64,000 nt of DNA from assembly GCF_000010725.1 (NCBI RefSeq), contig NC_013854.1, positions 1,021,001 to 1,085,000 on the forward strand, in the 5' to 3' direction. The DNA comes from Azospirillum sp. B510 (GTDB lineage: Bacteria; Pseudomonadota; Alphaproteobacteria; Azospirillales; Azospirillaceae). A program made the position numbers and the translations under genes. This document shows positions 1 to 8,917 of this stretch, piece after piece. Position 1 is the stretch's first letter. Every line of letters starts with the position of its first letter. A model generated the notes under the pieces. That model did no database searches, was not told where the DNA came from, and saw only the letters and a program-made list of their open reading frames with translations.

Positions 1-1830
1 GACCTGTTCCGACAGCAGCATGCGCATGCTGATGGTTTCGCCGCTATAGGGGCAGCGGCGGTTCTCCACCGGCCCCTGTTCCTCCCACAGGCGCAGCTTC
101 AGCAGGTTGCGCGGCGTCGGCCGTTCGCCCAGCGACAGGATCAGGCGCTTGCGCTCCTCGTTGCGTTTCTGGTTGTCGGCCTGTCGCTTGTCCTCGCGGC
201 GGCGGTCCTCGGCGGAGCGCTTCAGGTCGCGCGCCAGCTCGATGACGATCTCCTCGGGTCGCCCGTGCCGCGCCAGGATGGCGTTGACGAGGTGGCGGAG
301 CTGGTTGAGCGCGATGTGGACCGTGGGGTTGGCGACGCGGCCGACCCGCTTCTCCTCGGGATCCGCCGGGTTGCCGGTGCCGAACGCGACATGGCGTTCC
401 AGGACCGCGCCATAATAGGGCAGCGCGTCCAGCAACGCCCCCTCGCGGGAGAAGTCGGAATGGTCCTTGCCGCCGCGCAGCAGCTTGACCGCTTCGTCCA
501 GGCGGATCGGGCGGACCCGGCCATCCGGATCGCCGCGGGTCTCCCGCTCCAGCACCGGCAGCAGTTCCGCCACGGCGCGGCGGCCGTAGCGCCCGTGGAA
601 GTCGGGCAGGGTGGCGCCGGCCAGCTTCGCCGCCGTTGCCTCGTCCAGGGCCCAGCGGGCGGTCAGCGCCGCGATCGCCCGTTCCGGCTCCGCCTCGGTC
701 AGCAGCAATTCGACCAGCGCGTCCTGCTCCTCCAGCGGCAGCGCGGTCCAGCCGGGTCCGAAGGCCGGGGCGATTCGGGCGCCGGTCTCATCCCCCAGCA
801 GTTCCGGGCGCTTGTCCGATTCCAGCGAGAAGCCGGTCCCCGGCGGCAGCTCCAGAAGGCCGCGCAGCTTTTCGAAGGGCACCGACTTCTGCACCTTGCC
901 CGGCTTGCGGCCGGCCTTCGGTGGGCGGCCCTGGACGAAGGCGACGATCCGGTCGCGCTCCGCCGGGGTCAGCGGCCGTTCCGACAGGTCCAGATGGATC
1001 ACGCGCAGGCTGGCCAGCTCCTGAAACAGGCGCAGCCGCTGCGCCGACGGCAGGGCGCGCGGCGCGCGCCCGTCGTCCGGATACAGGGTGCAGCGGCCGA
1101 CCGGCGGCGGCTTCAGCGGGCGCTGGTGGAAGATGCGGTGGCGCAGGATTTCGCGCGCCTCCGCCGTCAGCAGATCGGGGTGATGCCGGGCCTGTTCGGC
1201 CCACAGGGTGTCGAACTCCGCCTCCAGCATGCGGCGGGCGGGGTAGAAGGGATAGGCGGCCTCCTTCCCCTTGCCGGCCAGCCGGGCGCGCAGCGTCTCG
1301 CCCCGCGTCTTGCGCCATGCGAACCATGCCCCCAGCGTCGGCGCGCCCGCCGCCGCGATCGCCGCCTCCAGCCGTTCGACCGCCTCCTTGACCTTGCCGG
1401 CCTCCTCGTCCGGCTTGGTGGCGGTGCGCACCGGCTTGTAGCCGCGGCGCTGGTTGAGGTGGAACAGGGCGCGTCCAATCTCGAAGGGCTCCAGCCGCTC
1501 GCGGGTGGCGCGTTCGCGGGCGAGGTAGGGATCGACGGCCACCTCCAGCCGCTTGCGCGCCGCCGGGTCCGCCGGCATCAGCCCGAAGCGGACCAGCGCC
1601 CCCATCAGGCGGGTCCGGCGCGTCAGGTAGCGGTCGCGCCGCCGCCGCATCTGCCGCGCCAGCCGCCGGGCCACCGCGAGGGAGGCCTTGTCCTGCGGAT
1701 CGCGCCCGTCGGAAAAGATTCGCGAGCCGAGCGCGCGAATCTCCCGCGGCTTGCCCTGGCGGTCCAGGTTGAGCAGGCCCCAGCCGATCGAGTTCGTGCC
1801 GAGATCGAAGGACAACCGGTATGGCTGCAC
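1..1830 (-). CDS. cas9: Cas9, type II-C CRISPR effector nuclease (N-terminal part, runs off left edge)
   Basis: RNA-guided DNA endonuclease; the first 610 codons are present and the rest lies left of base 1. Residues 8-16 read FDLGTNSIG, the RuvC-I motif with catalytic Asp9. An Arg-rich bridge helix follows at about residues 55-80 (RRLARQMRRRRDR). RuvC-II is IVIELARDLK with catalytic Glu531. The visible end, CPYSGETISM, is the start of the HNH domain, so the HNH catalytic residues and RuvC-III are off-window. The spacing (RuvC-II at about 530) fits compact II-C enzymes of roughly 1,000-1,200 residues. The start is a GTG at 1830 with GTGGGAG about six bases upstream; no in-frame ATG makes a better start. 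No internal stop or frameshift is seen. In type II-C loci cas1, cas2 and the array usually follow cas9, which would place them left of this window. Confidence 0.93.
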   Translation of the reverse strand, partial: MQPYRLSFDLGTNSIGWGLLNLDRQGKPREIRALGSRIFSDGRDPQDKASLAVARRLARQMRRRRDRYLTRRTRLMGALVRFGLMPADPAARKRLEVAVDPYLARERATRERLEPFEIGRALFHLNQRRGYKPVRTATKPDEEAGKVKEAVERLEAAIAAAGAPTLGAWFAWRKTRGETLRARLAGKGKEAAYPFYPARRMLEAEFDTLWAEQARHHPDLLTAEAREILRHRIFHQRPLKPPPVGRCTLYPDDGRAPRALPSAQRLRLFQELASLRVIHLDLSERPLTPAERDRIVAFVQGRPPKAGRKPGKVQKSVPFEKLRGLLELPPGTGFSLESDKRPELLGDETGARIAPAFGPGWTALPLEEQDALVELLLTEAEPERAIAALTARWALDEATAAKLAGATLPDFHGRYGRRAVAELLPVLERETRGDPDGRVRPIRLDEAVKLLRGGKDHSDFSREGALLDALPYYGAVLERHVAFGTGNPADPEEKRVGRVANPTVHIALNQLRHLVNAILARHGRPEEIVIELARDLKRSAEDRRREDKRQADNQKRNEERKRLILSLGERPTPRNLLKLRLWEEQGPVENRRCPYSGETISMRMLLSEQV

Positions 1831-1913
1831 GGCGCACTCCCACTCTGCAAATTTGTCCGTATGGTCTCGGGAAGTTCCCGGAAAACAACCTGATGACGAG
1901 TCTATAACAACCC

Positions 1914-1941
1914 TTGACAGAAGATGCCAGGAGACTAGGAT
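1914..1941 (+). promoter_or_regulatory. Sigma-70-type promoter of the tracrRNA-like unit
   Basis: A perfect -35 TTGACA (1914-1919) is followed after 16 bases by TAGGAT (1936-1941). Transcription would start near 1948 on the plus strand, away from cas9. This is one of the best -35 boxes in the window, and no protein-coding gene lies directly downstream. Confidence 0.6.
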
Positions 1942-1947
1942 GAAGAA

Positions 1948-2042
1948 CGGCTTGGAAATTCGATGGGGATCGGGGGTCCAGCCGTTAACATGTTCCCTTC
2001 GGGGAGCACGAAATGCGGGGCGGGCCACGGTCCGCCCCTTTT
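1948..2042 (+). ncRNA. Candidate tracrRNA divergent from cas9
   Basis: A roughly 95-nt non-coding unit lies between a TTGACA promoter and a strong intrinsic terminator, immediately upstream of cas9 and on the opposite strand. Its first 40 bases (about 1948-1987) would be the anti-repeat. Next is a 7-bp hairpin with a UUCG tetraloop (TGTTCCC-TTCG-GGGAGCA, 1990-2007), a single-stranded CGAAAT, and the GC-rich terminator stem. This order (anti-repeat, hairpin, terminator hairpin) is the known layout of type II-C tracrRNAs. The inference is positional and structural: the CRISPR repeat is outside the window, so pairing cannot be tested here. The start is estimated from the promoter. It could alternatively be an unrelated small RNA. 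Confidence 0.68.
2017..2042 (+). terminator. Rho-independent terminator of the tracrRNA-like unit
   Basis: GGGGCGGG (2017-2024) pairs with the complementary arm ending at 2038, and TTTT follows at 2039-2042. The stem also serves as the 3' hairpin of the RNA. Confidence 0.75.
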
Positions 2043-2093
2043 CATTCGAGAGAGCCCGGCAAGAGGGCGCGCCGAACAGATGCGTGCCTGTTT

Positions 2094-2123
2094 GATCTTG
2101 CCCCGTTTCGGTGGGGCAAGATC
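2094..2123. repeat. Perfect 11-bp inverted repeat, 8-bp loop
   Basis: GATCTTGCCCC (2094-2104) and its exact reverse complement (2113-2123) flank GTTTCGGT. No T-tract follows on either strand, so it is not a textbook terminator. It lies in the gap between the tracrRNA-like unit and the MCP gene. I see nothing else recognisable from 2124 to 2454; this stretch is noticeably lower in GC towards its right end and probably holds the MCP promoter. Confidence 0.6.
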
Positions 2124-2454
2124 AGTTCCCCGATTCCCGATTTCCCGCTCCCCGATCACCCGGTGCCGACTGCCCAATCCTATCCCGCCCATGGCGCGGA
2201 AAGGACCATCCGGTTCGTGGTGAGAAATTCGCATGGATGGAAATCCAGAAATTTCCATGTATCGTATACAGACGATCGTCCAGATCATGCGGTATGAATC
2301 AAACGGAAACATCCATTGTTAAAGAAAATAAATCTCCGTTACATTCGGTAAGATGATCTCGGGGTTTTCCCTAGTCAGACAATCATGGACTGAATGTATA
2401 AAATTACCCTATGAATTATTTCCAGCGTAACTGTTCCATCTGTGGGGGTGGCTG

Positions 2455-4152
2455 ATGTTCGCATGGTTCGGCAATCAGAAAATGATCGTGAAGATCCTCA
2501 CGCCTATCGTCCTGCTTCTGCTCATCATGACGGCGATCTCGGTGGAGTCCGTGCTGCGGCTGGCTTTGCTCCAGCGGACCGCGGAATATGCGCTGACCAT
2601 CGAGGCGACCCGGCGCACGGTCATTCTCGACATCGGCCGTCATCTGAACGCGGCGACCGTCGCCGAGAAGAACGCGATCATCGAGAAAAGCCAGGAGGGC
2701 ATGCAACGCTTCGCCGGCCAGTTCAACCAGTCGATGGCCCAGGTGGACAGGTTGATCAGCGAACTCGCGCTGACCGCCGACAGCGCGGTGCGGCGCGAGA
2801 CCGGCGTGAAGATCAAGGCGGTGGTCGACGCCTACCGTCAGACCGCCTCGAAGGTGATCGACCTGACCCTTCAGGGCAGGGACGAAGAGTCCTTCGCGCT
2901 CAGCGGCGGTGACGGGGCGAAGACCCGCCAGGCGGCGATGGCGCTGATCGACGAGCGTGTCGAGGTCAATCGCAAGGGGATGGAAAAGTCCATCGCCGAG
3001 ACCCGCGAGGTCGCCGAGGAGACCAGGAGCATCATCCTCGCTCTCGCGGTGGCGGGCGTGGTGGTCGGCTTGTCGCTGTCGCTGGCCATCGTCATCCTCA
3101 TGATCGTCAGGCCGCTCGGCCGCATCACCGGGGCGATGACCCGCGTGTCGCAGGGCGAGCTCGATTTCCCGATCGACGGCACCGCGCGCCGCGACGAGGT
3201 CGGTCTGCTGGCCCGCACGCTCGATGTCTTCAAGGGCAACGCGCTGGAGGTGCGCCGCCTGACCGCCGAGCAGGAGCGGGAGAAGACGCAGGCGGAGGTG
3301 CTGCGCAAGGCGGAGATGCTCCAGCTCGCCGACCGCTTCGAGGGCAGCGTCAGCGCCATCGTCGAGAATGTCGCCTCCTCGGCCTCCCAGATGCAGGGGG
3401 CGGCCGGCACCCTGTCGTCGAGTGCGACCCAGTCGTCGGCCCAGGCCACCGCCGTCGCGGTGGCGTCGGAACAATCCAGCGCGAACGTGCAGACCGTCGC
3501 CTCGGCCACCGAGGAGCTGGCCGCCTCGATCCTGGAGATCGGCCGGCAGGTGGCGAACCAGAGCGCCATCTCGGCCACCGCGGTGCAGGAGGCCGACCGC
3601 ACCAACGCCAGCATGCTGCTGCTGGTCGAGACCGCCAACCAGATCGGCGCGGTGGTCGATCTCATCAACTCGATCGCCGGCCAGACCAACCTGCTGGCGC
3701 TGAACGCCACCATCGAGGCCGCCCGTGCCGGGGAGGCCGGCAAGGGCTTCGCCGTGGTGGCGAGCGAAGTGAAGGCGCTGGCCAGCCAGACGGCCAAGGC
3801 GACCGAGGAGATCCAGGCGAAGGTGAAGGAGATCCAAAGCGCCACCGGCGGCGCCCAGGAGGCCGTCGCCGGCATCGCCGGCATCATCGGCCGGATGAGC
3901 GAAATCTCGTCGGCCATCGCCGCCGCCATTGAGGAGCAGAACGCGGCGACCGCCGAGATCTCCAGCAATGTCGCCCAGGCGGCGCGCGGCAGCGAACAGG
4001 TGTCGACCAACATCGTCGGCGTGACCAGGGCGGCGAGCGAAACCGGGACGGCGGCCGGTCAGGTGCTGAGCGTCGCCAACGGTCTGGCGACCGAGGCCGA
4101 CCGGTTGAAGACCGAGGTCTCCAGCTTCATCGCCACCGTCCGCGCGGGGTGA
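2455..4152 (+). CDS. Methyl-accepting chemotaxis protein
   Basis: Inner-membrane chemoreceptor of 565 residues that relays a periplasmic signal to CheA/CheW. An N-terminal membrane helix (about 10-30) is followed by a short helical periplasmic domain of about 160 residues, of the four-helix-bundle size class. A second membrane helix lies at about 190-215, then a HAMP linker (about 216-270) and a long coiled-coil signalling domain. The signalling tip contains [18 protein letters not shown], the conserved hairpin. The ATG at 2455 has GGGGGTGG just upstream. There are no chemotaxis genes beside it, so it is an orphan receptor; its ligand cannot be predicted from sequence. Confidence 0.93.
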   Translation: MFAWFGNQKMIVKILTPIVLLLLIMTAISVESVLRLALLQRTAEYALTIEATRRTVILDIGRHLNAATVAEKNAIIEKSQEGMQRFAGQFNQSMAQVDRLISELALTADSAVRRETGVKIKAVVDAYRQTASKVIDLTLQGRDEESFALSGGDGAKTRQAAMALIDERVEVNRKGMEKSIAETREVAEETRSIILALAVAGVVVGLSLSLAIVILMIVRPLGRITGAMTRVSQGELDFPIDGTARRDEVGLLARTLDVFKGNALEVRRLTAEQEREKTQAEVLRKAEMLQLADRFEGSVSAIVENVASSASQMQGAAGTLSSSATQSSAQATAVAVASEQSSANVQTVASATEELAASILEIGRQVANQSAISATAVQEADRTNASMLLLVETANQIGAVVDLINSIAGQTNLLALNATIEAARAGEAGKGFAVVASEVKALASQTAKATEEIQAKVKEIQSATGGAQEAVAGIAGIIGRMSEISSAIAAAIEEQNAATAEISSNVAQAARGSEQVSTNIVGVTRAASETGTAAGQVLSVANGLATEADRLKTEVSSFIATVRAG

Positions 4153-4320
4153 TGGGCCGCGGGGGGGCGAAGGGTCATTACGCCGGGGGCTGTTCTTCCT
4201 GGGGTTGCCGTCCATCGGCGCCGTGGTCCGCTCTCGCGAAATCCACGCCGCCGATGGATGATTCCGTGTCCGTGGGCTGTTGATGCCAAGTGACGGTATT
4301 CCACGGCGGAGCCACCCATC

Positions 4321-4785
4321 ATGACATGGCGTTCCATTCTGTTCGGCTGCCTGCTGGCGGCCGTGACCTCCGGTTGCACCCCAACCCCCTATTTCGAGAC
4401 GCGGACATTCCGGTATTTGCCGGTCGGCGAGGCGGGGAACCGGTGCGTCGCCCAGTGCAAGCAGGCGCGATCCGTCTGCGACTCCGCGAATGAGCTCGCC
4501 CTCCAGACCTGCCGGGCCGAAGGGCTCACCCGCGCCCATGCCGAATATCAGGCCTATCTGAAAGAGCTGCCCAAGGACTATAACAAGAAGAAGATGAAGA
4601 CCTTAAGAGACTTCGAGTGGGGAATCAGCTGCTCCACCAGCCTCTATTGCTCCTCCGATTACGACAGCTGCTTCAAATCCTGCGGTGGCCGGATCGAACA
4701 GCAGACTTATTGCGTCAGCAATTGCAAGCTGATGACGCCGCCTCAGCCGGACGGGGCCGAGGTCGGTCCCAAAACCGCGCTGTGA
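4321..4785 (+). CDS. Cysteine-rich lipoprotein of unknown function
   Basis: A 154-residue protein with a lipoprotein signal peptide and the lipobox VTSGC (lipidated Cys19). The mature part carries about ten further cysteines, many in CxxxC-like spacings (CVAQCKQ, CFKSCGG, CVSNCK), which suggests a disulfide-stabilised periplasmic or outer-membrane-anchored domain. I do not recognise a family. It stands alone between the MCP gene and the convergent lipA, whose stop is only three bases away from this stop. Confidence 0.7.
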   Translation: MTWRSILFGCLLAAVTSGCTPTPYFETRTFRYLPVGEAGNRCVAQCKQARSVCDSANELALQTCRAEGLTRAHAEYQAYLKELPKDYNKKKMKTLRDFEWGISCSTSLYCSSDYDSCFKSCGGRIEQQTYCVSNCKLMTPPQPDGAEVGPKTAL

Positions 4786-4788
4786 GGT

Positions 4789-5703
4789 TCAGCCCTTCTC
4801 CGCCGCCCGCCGCCGCAGCTCCGCGAAATCACGGCCGGCATGGTGGGAGGAGCGGGTCAGCGGCGTCGCCGACACCGTCAGGAACCCCCTGGCCCGCGCC
4901 ACCGTCGCATAGCGCTCGAACTCCTCGGGCGTGACATGGCGGGCGACCGGGTGATGGGTGGGGGTGGGGCGGAGATACTGGCCGATGGTCAGGAAATCCG
5001 CCCCCGCCGCCCGCAAATCGTCCATCACCTGAAGTACCTCCGCCGGTTCCTCGCCCAGGCCCACCATGATGCCGGATTTGGTGAAGATCGACGGATCGCG
5101 CTCCTTCACCCGCTCCAGCAGGCGGAGCGAGCCGTAGTAGCGCGCCCCCGGCCGGACCTCGGCGTAAAGGCGCGGCACGGTCTCCAGATTGTGGTTGTAG
5201 ACATCCGGCCGGGCGTCGGCCACGGTCTCCACCGCCCCCGGCTTGTTGCGGAAGTCCGGCGTCAGCACCTCCACCGTCGTCGCCGGGGAGCGGTCGCGGA
5301 TGCGGGCGACGCAGCGGGCGAAATGGCCCGCCCCGCCGTCGGGCAGATCGTCGCGGTCGACCGAGGTGATGACGACATGGGCGAGGCCAAGCTCGCCCAC
5401 CGCCTCGGCCAGCCGGTCCGGCTCGTGGGGATCGAGCGTGTCCGGCCAGCCGGTGGCGACATTGCAGAAGGCGCAAGCCCGCGTGCACACGCTGCCCAGG
5501 ATCATCACCGTGGCGTGCCGCTTGCTCCAGCACTCGCCGATGTTGGGACAGGCCGCCTCCTCGCAGACCGTGTTCAGGCCATGGCGGCGGACGAGGGATC
5601 GGGTATCCTCGAACGCCGCCCCGGCCGGTGCGCGGGCGCGGAGCCAGGACGGCTTCTCCGCCCGATGCTCCGGGCGTGGGCTGCGCATCGCGGGCAGGGC
5701 CAT
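4789..5703 (-). CDS. lipA: Lipoyl synthase (radical SAM)
   Basis: Inserts two sulfurs into the octanoyl group on lipoyl domains. The 304-residue protein has the auxiliary-cluster cysteines Cys47, Cys52 and Cys58 ([12 protein letters not shown]) and the radical-SAM CxxxCxxC at 73-80 (CTRACAFC). The family length is normal. The start overlaps the stop of the upstream butanediol dehydrogenase gene in a TGATG junction, so it is translationally coupled and is the last gene of the acetoin operon. There it would supply the lipoyl cofactor for AcoC. It may be a pathway-dedicated copy if the genome has another lipA with lipB; that cannot be judged from this window. Confidence 0.93.
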   Translation of the reverse strand: MALPAMRSPRPEHRAEKPSWLRARAPAGAAFEDTRSLVRRHGLNTVCEEAACPNIGECWSKRHATVMILGSVCTRACAFCNVATGWPDTLDPHEPDRLAEAVGELGLAHVVITSVDRDDLPDGGAGHFARCVARIRDRSPATTVEVLTPDFRNKPGAVETVADARPDVYNHNLETVPRLYAEVRPGARYYGSLRLLERVKERDPSIFTKSGIMVGLGEEPAEVLQVMDDLRAAGADFLTIGQYLRPTPTHHPVARHVTPEEFERYATVARARGFLTVSATPLTRSSHHAGRDFAELRRRAAEKG

Positions 5704-6806
5704 CAGTGGACAAGCTCCGGCTGTTCGGCCGCCGCCCGCGGCTGCACGATGATCTTCACATTGCGGTCCTTGTGGGCGACCAGCTCCTCGAAGCCGCCGC
5801 TGACGATGTCGTCGAGCGTGATCCGGCCGGTGATCAGCGGCCGCACGTCGATGCGGCCGTCGGCGATGAAGCGGATGACGTCGGCGAACTCGCCATTGTA
5901 GGCCAGCGAGCCGATGACCTGCTTCTCGGTGGCGACGATCTCGAAGAAGTTGAAGGCGCTCGGCTCCTCGAAGATGCCGACCAGCACGGTCTTGCCGGCC
6001 TTGCGGATGACGTCGATGGCGAGCTTGGCGGTGTCGCGGTGGCCGATGCACTCGAACGACACGTCGGCGCCGTAACCGCCGGTCAGCGCCTTGACCTCCG
6101 CCACCGCGTCGCACTCCTTGGGATCGAGCACCAGCGTGGCGCCGACCTCCAGCGCCTTGGCCTTGCGGGCCGCCGACATCTCCAGGACGATGATCCGGCC
6201 GGCGCCGGCCGCCTTGGCGCACATGATGGTGCACAGCCCGATGGTGCCGGCGCCGACCACCACCACCGTCTCGCCGACGATGCTTGCGGCCTTCTTCACC
6301 GCATGCATGCCGACCGCCAGCGGTTCGATCAGGGCGCCGGCCTCGGTCGGGAAGCCGTCGGGCAGCTTGTAGAGCAGTTCGGCCGGGACATTGACCAGAC
6401 TGGCGAAGGCGCCGTTGTTCATCAGGCCGGTGAAGGCCAGCTTCTCGCAGATGTTGTACATGCCGTGCTTGCAGTAATAGCACTCGCCGCAATGCTGGCA
6501 GGCGTCGGCCGCCACTCGGTCGCCGACCTTGAAGCCGGTGACGCCCTCGCCCAGCGTCGCGATCTCGCCGCTGAACTCGTGGCCGAGGATGCATTGCCCC
6601 TTCAGGCCGGTCAGCGGGTGGGGGGTGTCGACCGGGATGAAGACCGGGCCGGCGACATATTCATGCAGGTCGGACCCGCAGATGCCGCACCAATGCACCT
6701 TGATCTGGACCCAGCCGGCGGGCGGGGCGCCCGGCAGCGGCACATCCTCGACCCGGATATCCTTGCGGCCATGCCAGACGGCGGCCTTCATCGACGTGGC
6801 ACTCAT
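5703..6806 (-). CDS. 2,3-butanediol dehydrogenase, zinc-dependent MDR family
   Basis: Oxidises 2,3-butanediol to acetoin with NAD. The 367-residue protein has the catalytic-zinc region [11 protein letters not shown] near residue 42, GHEFSGE, and a second cluster of closely spaced cysteines ([13 protein letters not shown]) for structural zinc. It also has a Rossmann motif ([10 protein letters not shown]). The sequence resembles (R,R)-butanediol dehydrogenases more than threonine or sorbitol dehydrogenases, and the aco context supports this. The start at 6806 has GGAGG at good spacing; a second Met lies six codons in. Expressed with the genes upstream, it feeds acetoin into the AcoABC complex. 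Confidence 0.88.
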   Translation of the reverse strand: MSATSMKAAVWHGRKDIRVEDVPLPGAPPAGWVQIKVHWCGICGSDLHEYVAGPVFIPVDTPHPLTGLKGQCILGHEFSGEIATLGEGVTGFKVGDRVAADACQHCGECYYCKHGMYNICEKLAFTGLMNNGAFASLVNVPAELLYKLPDGFPTEAGALIEPLAVGMHAVKKAASIVGETVVVVGAGTIGLCTIMCAKAAGAGRIIVLEMSAARKAKALEVGATLVLDPKECDAVAEVKALTGGYGADVSFECIGHRDTAKLAIDVIRKAGKTVLVGIFEEPSAFNFFEIVATEKQVIGSLAYNGEFADVIRFIADGRIDVRPLITGRITLDDIVSGGFEELVAHKDRNVKIIVQPRAAAEQPELVH

Positions 6807-6853
6807 GGTGTTGTCCTCCGGTTTTATCGTTATGGGCGAGCGCTGAAAGGCGG

Positions 6854-7639
6854 TCAGGCGAAGACCATCCCGCCATCGACCAGCAGGGACTGGCCGGTCA
6901 TGAAGTCGCTGTCGGACGAGGCGAGGAAGCGGGCGACGCCGACCAGATCGTCGGGCCGCGACGGCCGGCCCAGCACCGCGCCGGCGGCGAACATGTCGAA
7001 GGCCTCGTTTTCCGACTTGGTGATGCCGGTGTCGCGGAAGCCCTGGTCGATGATCTTCCACATCTCGGTCGCCACCACGCCGGGGCAGATGGCGTTGGCG
7101 GTGATGCCGTCCTTGCCGAAGCCGCGGGCGGCGGCCTGGGTCAAGGCCACCACGGCGAATTTGCTGGCGGAGTAGTGGGCCAGCGGCTCGTAGCCCTGCT
7201 TGCCGGCGATCGAGGCGGTGTTGACGATCTTGCCGCCGCCGCCTTGGCGACGGAACGTCTTGATCGCCTCCTGCATGCCGATCAGCACGCCCAGCGCGTT
7301 GACGTCGTTGATCGTGTGCCAGTCCTCCTCGGTGATGTCGAGGAAGGGCTTGGTCTGGGCGACGCCGGCATTGTTGAAGATCACGTCGAGCCGGCCATGG
7401 GCCTTGACCGTCTCGTCGATCATGCGGCGGACGGCGGCGCGGTCGCGGACATCGACGGTGACGGCGATGGCGCTGCCGCCGGTGGCACGGATGGATTCGG
7501 CCACCTGTTGGGCGTCGGCCCCGGTACGGTCGGCGATGGTGAGATTGGCGCCGTCGGCGGCCAGCGCCTTGGCGATGGTGGCGCCGATGCCGCGGCCGGC
7601 GCCGGTGACGATGATGCACTTGTCCTTGAGATCGGGCAT
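6854..7639 (-). CDS. Acetoin (diacetyl) reductase / meso-butanediol dehydrogenase, SDR family
   Basis: A short-chain dehydrogenase of 261 residues. It has the TGAGRGIG cofactor motif near the N terminus, NNAG, and the Ser/Tyr/Lys catalytic residues in NTASIAG and YSASK. The C-terminal substrate loop (ICPGVVATEMW) resembles BudC/ButA acetoin reductases. It interconverts acetoin with diacetyl or butanediol stereoisomers, complementing the MDR dehydrogenase downstream. AGGAG lies seven bases before the ATG. It sits within the aco operon, 95 bp after acoC. Confidence 0.86.
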   Translation of the reverse strand: MPDLKDKCIIVTGAGRGIGATIAKALAADGANLTIADRTGADAQQVAESIRATGGSAIAVTVDVRDRAAVRRMIDETVKAHGRLDVIFNNAGVAQTKPFLDITEEDWHTINDVNALGVLIGMQEAIKTFRRQGGGGKIVNTASIAGKQGYEPLAHYSASKFAVVALTQAAARGFGKDGITANAICPGVVATEMWKIIDQGFRDTGITKSENEAFDMFAAGAVLGRPSRPDDLVGVARFLASSDSDFMTGQSLLVDGGMVFA

Positions 7640-7734
7640 GACGGAACTCCTGCCGGCGCGCCGGCGGATGGCCCGCGCGCCGGTTGCGGGTGGTTCGGGA
7701 AGCTGGATCGGGGGAGGGGGCTGGTCGGGCCGCC

Positions 7735-8859
7735 TCATTCCGCCTTGGCGATGTGGTCCTTGAGCAGCGCGTTCACTTTGCCGGCCGCCTCCATCTGCAC
7801 CATGTGGCCGGCGCCGGGGATGACGGCCACATGGGCCGTGTTCGCCAGCGCCTGGGCGTGGTCGGCGGGGATGACGCGGTCCTCCTCGCCCCACACGACA
7901 AGGGTGGGCGTCTTCGTATCCGCGACCCCGGCGGCGAGGATGCCGGCCTGCCGGCCATCGGCGAACAGCGAGGCCGACAGCGCCCGCAGCGCCTCGTCGA
8001 CGCCGTCCAGCCGCTTGTACTTCAACAGGTCGTCGACCATCTGGCGGCTGACAAGGCTGGGGTCGGCGAACAGCGTCTCCAGGACCGGCTTCAGGTCGCG
8101 GCGCGATGTCGCACCGACGAAACCCTGGATGTAGCCGCCGTCGATCCGCTCGCCCAGTCCGGCCGACGCGATCAGCGACAGCGACGCCACCCGGCCCGGC
8201 GCGTCGAGCGCCGTGCGCATCGACACCGCCCCGCCCATCGAATGGCCGACGAAATGGGCGCGCTCCACCCCGACCGCGTCGAGGAAGCCCAGCACCGCCT
8301 TCGACAGGCCGGACAGGCTGGGATCGGCGAGCCGCTTGGTCGACTGGCCATGGCCGGGCAGGTCGAGCGCGTAGACGGTGGCCTTTTCCGCCAGCGCGTC
8401 GATGGTGAACAGCCAATTGTCGAGATCGCCGCCGAAGCCGTGGACCAGCAGGACGGTCGGCCCGCTTTCCCCTCGCTTGGCGTAGCGGATGGTGCCGGCC
8501 GGGGTCTCGGCGGTGTGGTATCGCGGGCCCGCCTCGGCCTCGCTATCCTCTTCGCCGGCCGGGACGGCATAGGCGCTGATGAAGGCGTCGATGTCGTCGT
8601 CCGGCACATCGGGTTCGGCCAGCACGGCGATCAGCGCCTTGACCGGATAGATGGTGCCGGGTTCGCCCAGCACGCGGCGCAGCACGCCGGTCTCGCCGGC
8701 CTCGACCACGTTGGTGATCTTGTCGGTCTCGACCTCCAGCAGCTCGTCGCCGATGGAGATGGTGGACCCCGGCCGCTTCAGCCAGCCGGTGACCTTGCCC
8801 TCCGACATGGACAGGCCCCATTTCGGCATGACGATGGGCTTGATGCGCTCGTTCAACAT
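7735..8859 (-). CDS. acoC: Acetoin dehydrogenase E2 component with lipoyl and alpha/beta-hydrolase domains
   Basis: Acetyl-carrying subunit of the acetoin dehydrogenase complex, 374 residues. The N-terminal lipoyl domain carries the lipoylation Lys47 in ETDKIT. A short linker (about 85-115) leads to an alpha/beta-hydrolase fold with nucleophile motif GHSMGG (Ser207) and a late GAGHM histidine. There is no classical E2 catalytic domain with HxxxD. This architecture and length match the AcoC proteins known from other acetoin-degrading bacteria. The start at 8859 has AGGAG about ten bases upstream. The lipoyl group it needs could be made by the lipA gene at the end of the same operon. Confidence 0.92.
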   Translation of the reverse strand: MLNERIKPIVMPKWGLSMSEGKVTGWLKRPGSTISIGDELLEVETDKITNVVEAGETGVLRRVLGEPGTIYPVKALIAVLAEPDVPDDDIDAFISAYAVPAGEEDSEAEAGPRYHTAETPAGTIRYAKRGESGPTVLLVHGFGGDLDNWLFTIDALAEKATVYALDLPGHGQSTKRLADPSLSGLSKAVLGFLDAVGVERAHFVGHSMGGAVSMRTALDAPGRVASLSLIASAGLGERIDGGYIQGFVGATSRRDLKPVLETLFADPSLVSRQMVDDLLKYKRLDGVDEALRALSASLFADGRQAGILAAGVADTKTPTLVVWGEEDRVIPADHAQALANTAHVAVIPGAGHMVQMEAAGKVNALLKDHIAKAE

Positions 8860-8917
8860 GTGGTGCAGGCTCCTGGAAGTGCTTTTTTTGATTGGGGCAT
8901 TCAGGCCGGCGCTTAGC

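Noticed and set aside
265..1893. Long plus-strand ORF across the cas9 region
   Set aside because: It is the antisense shadow of cas9, Arg/Gln-rich, with no recognisable domain.
1935..2356. Several overlapping ORFs in the gap between cas9 and the MCP gene
   Set aside because: Codon use is non-coding, they overlap the promoter/terminator unit, and none resembles a protein family.
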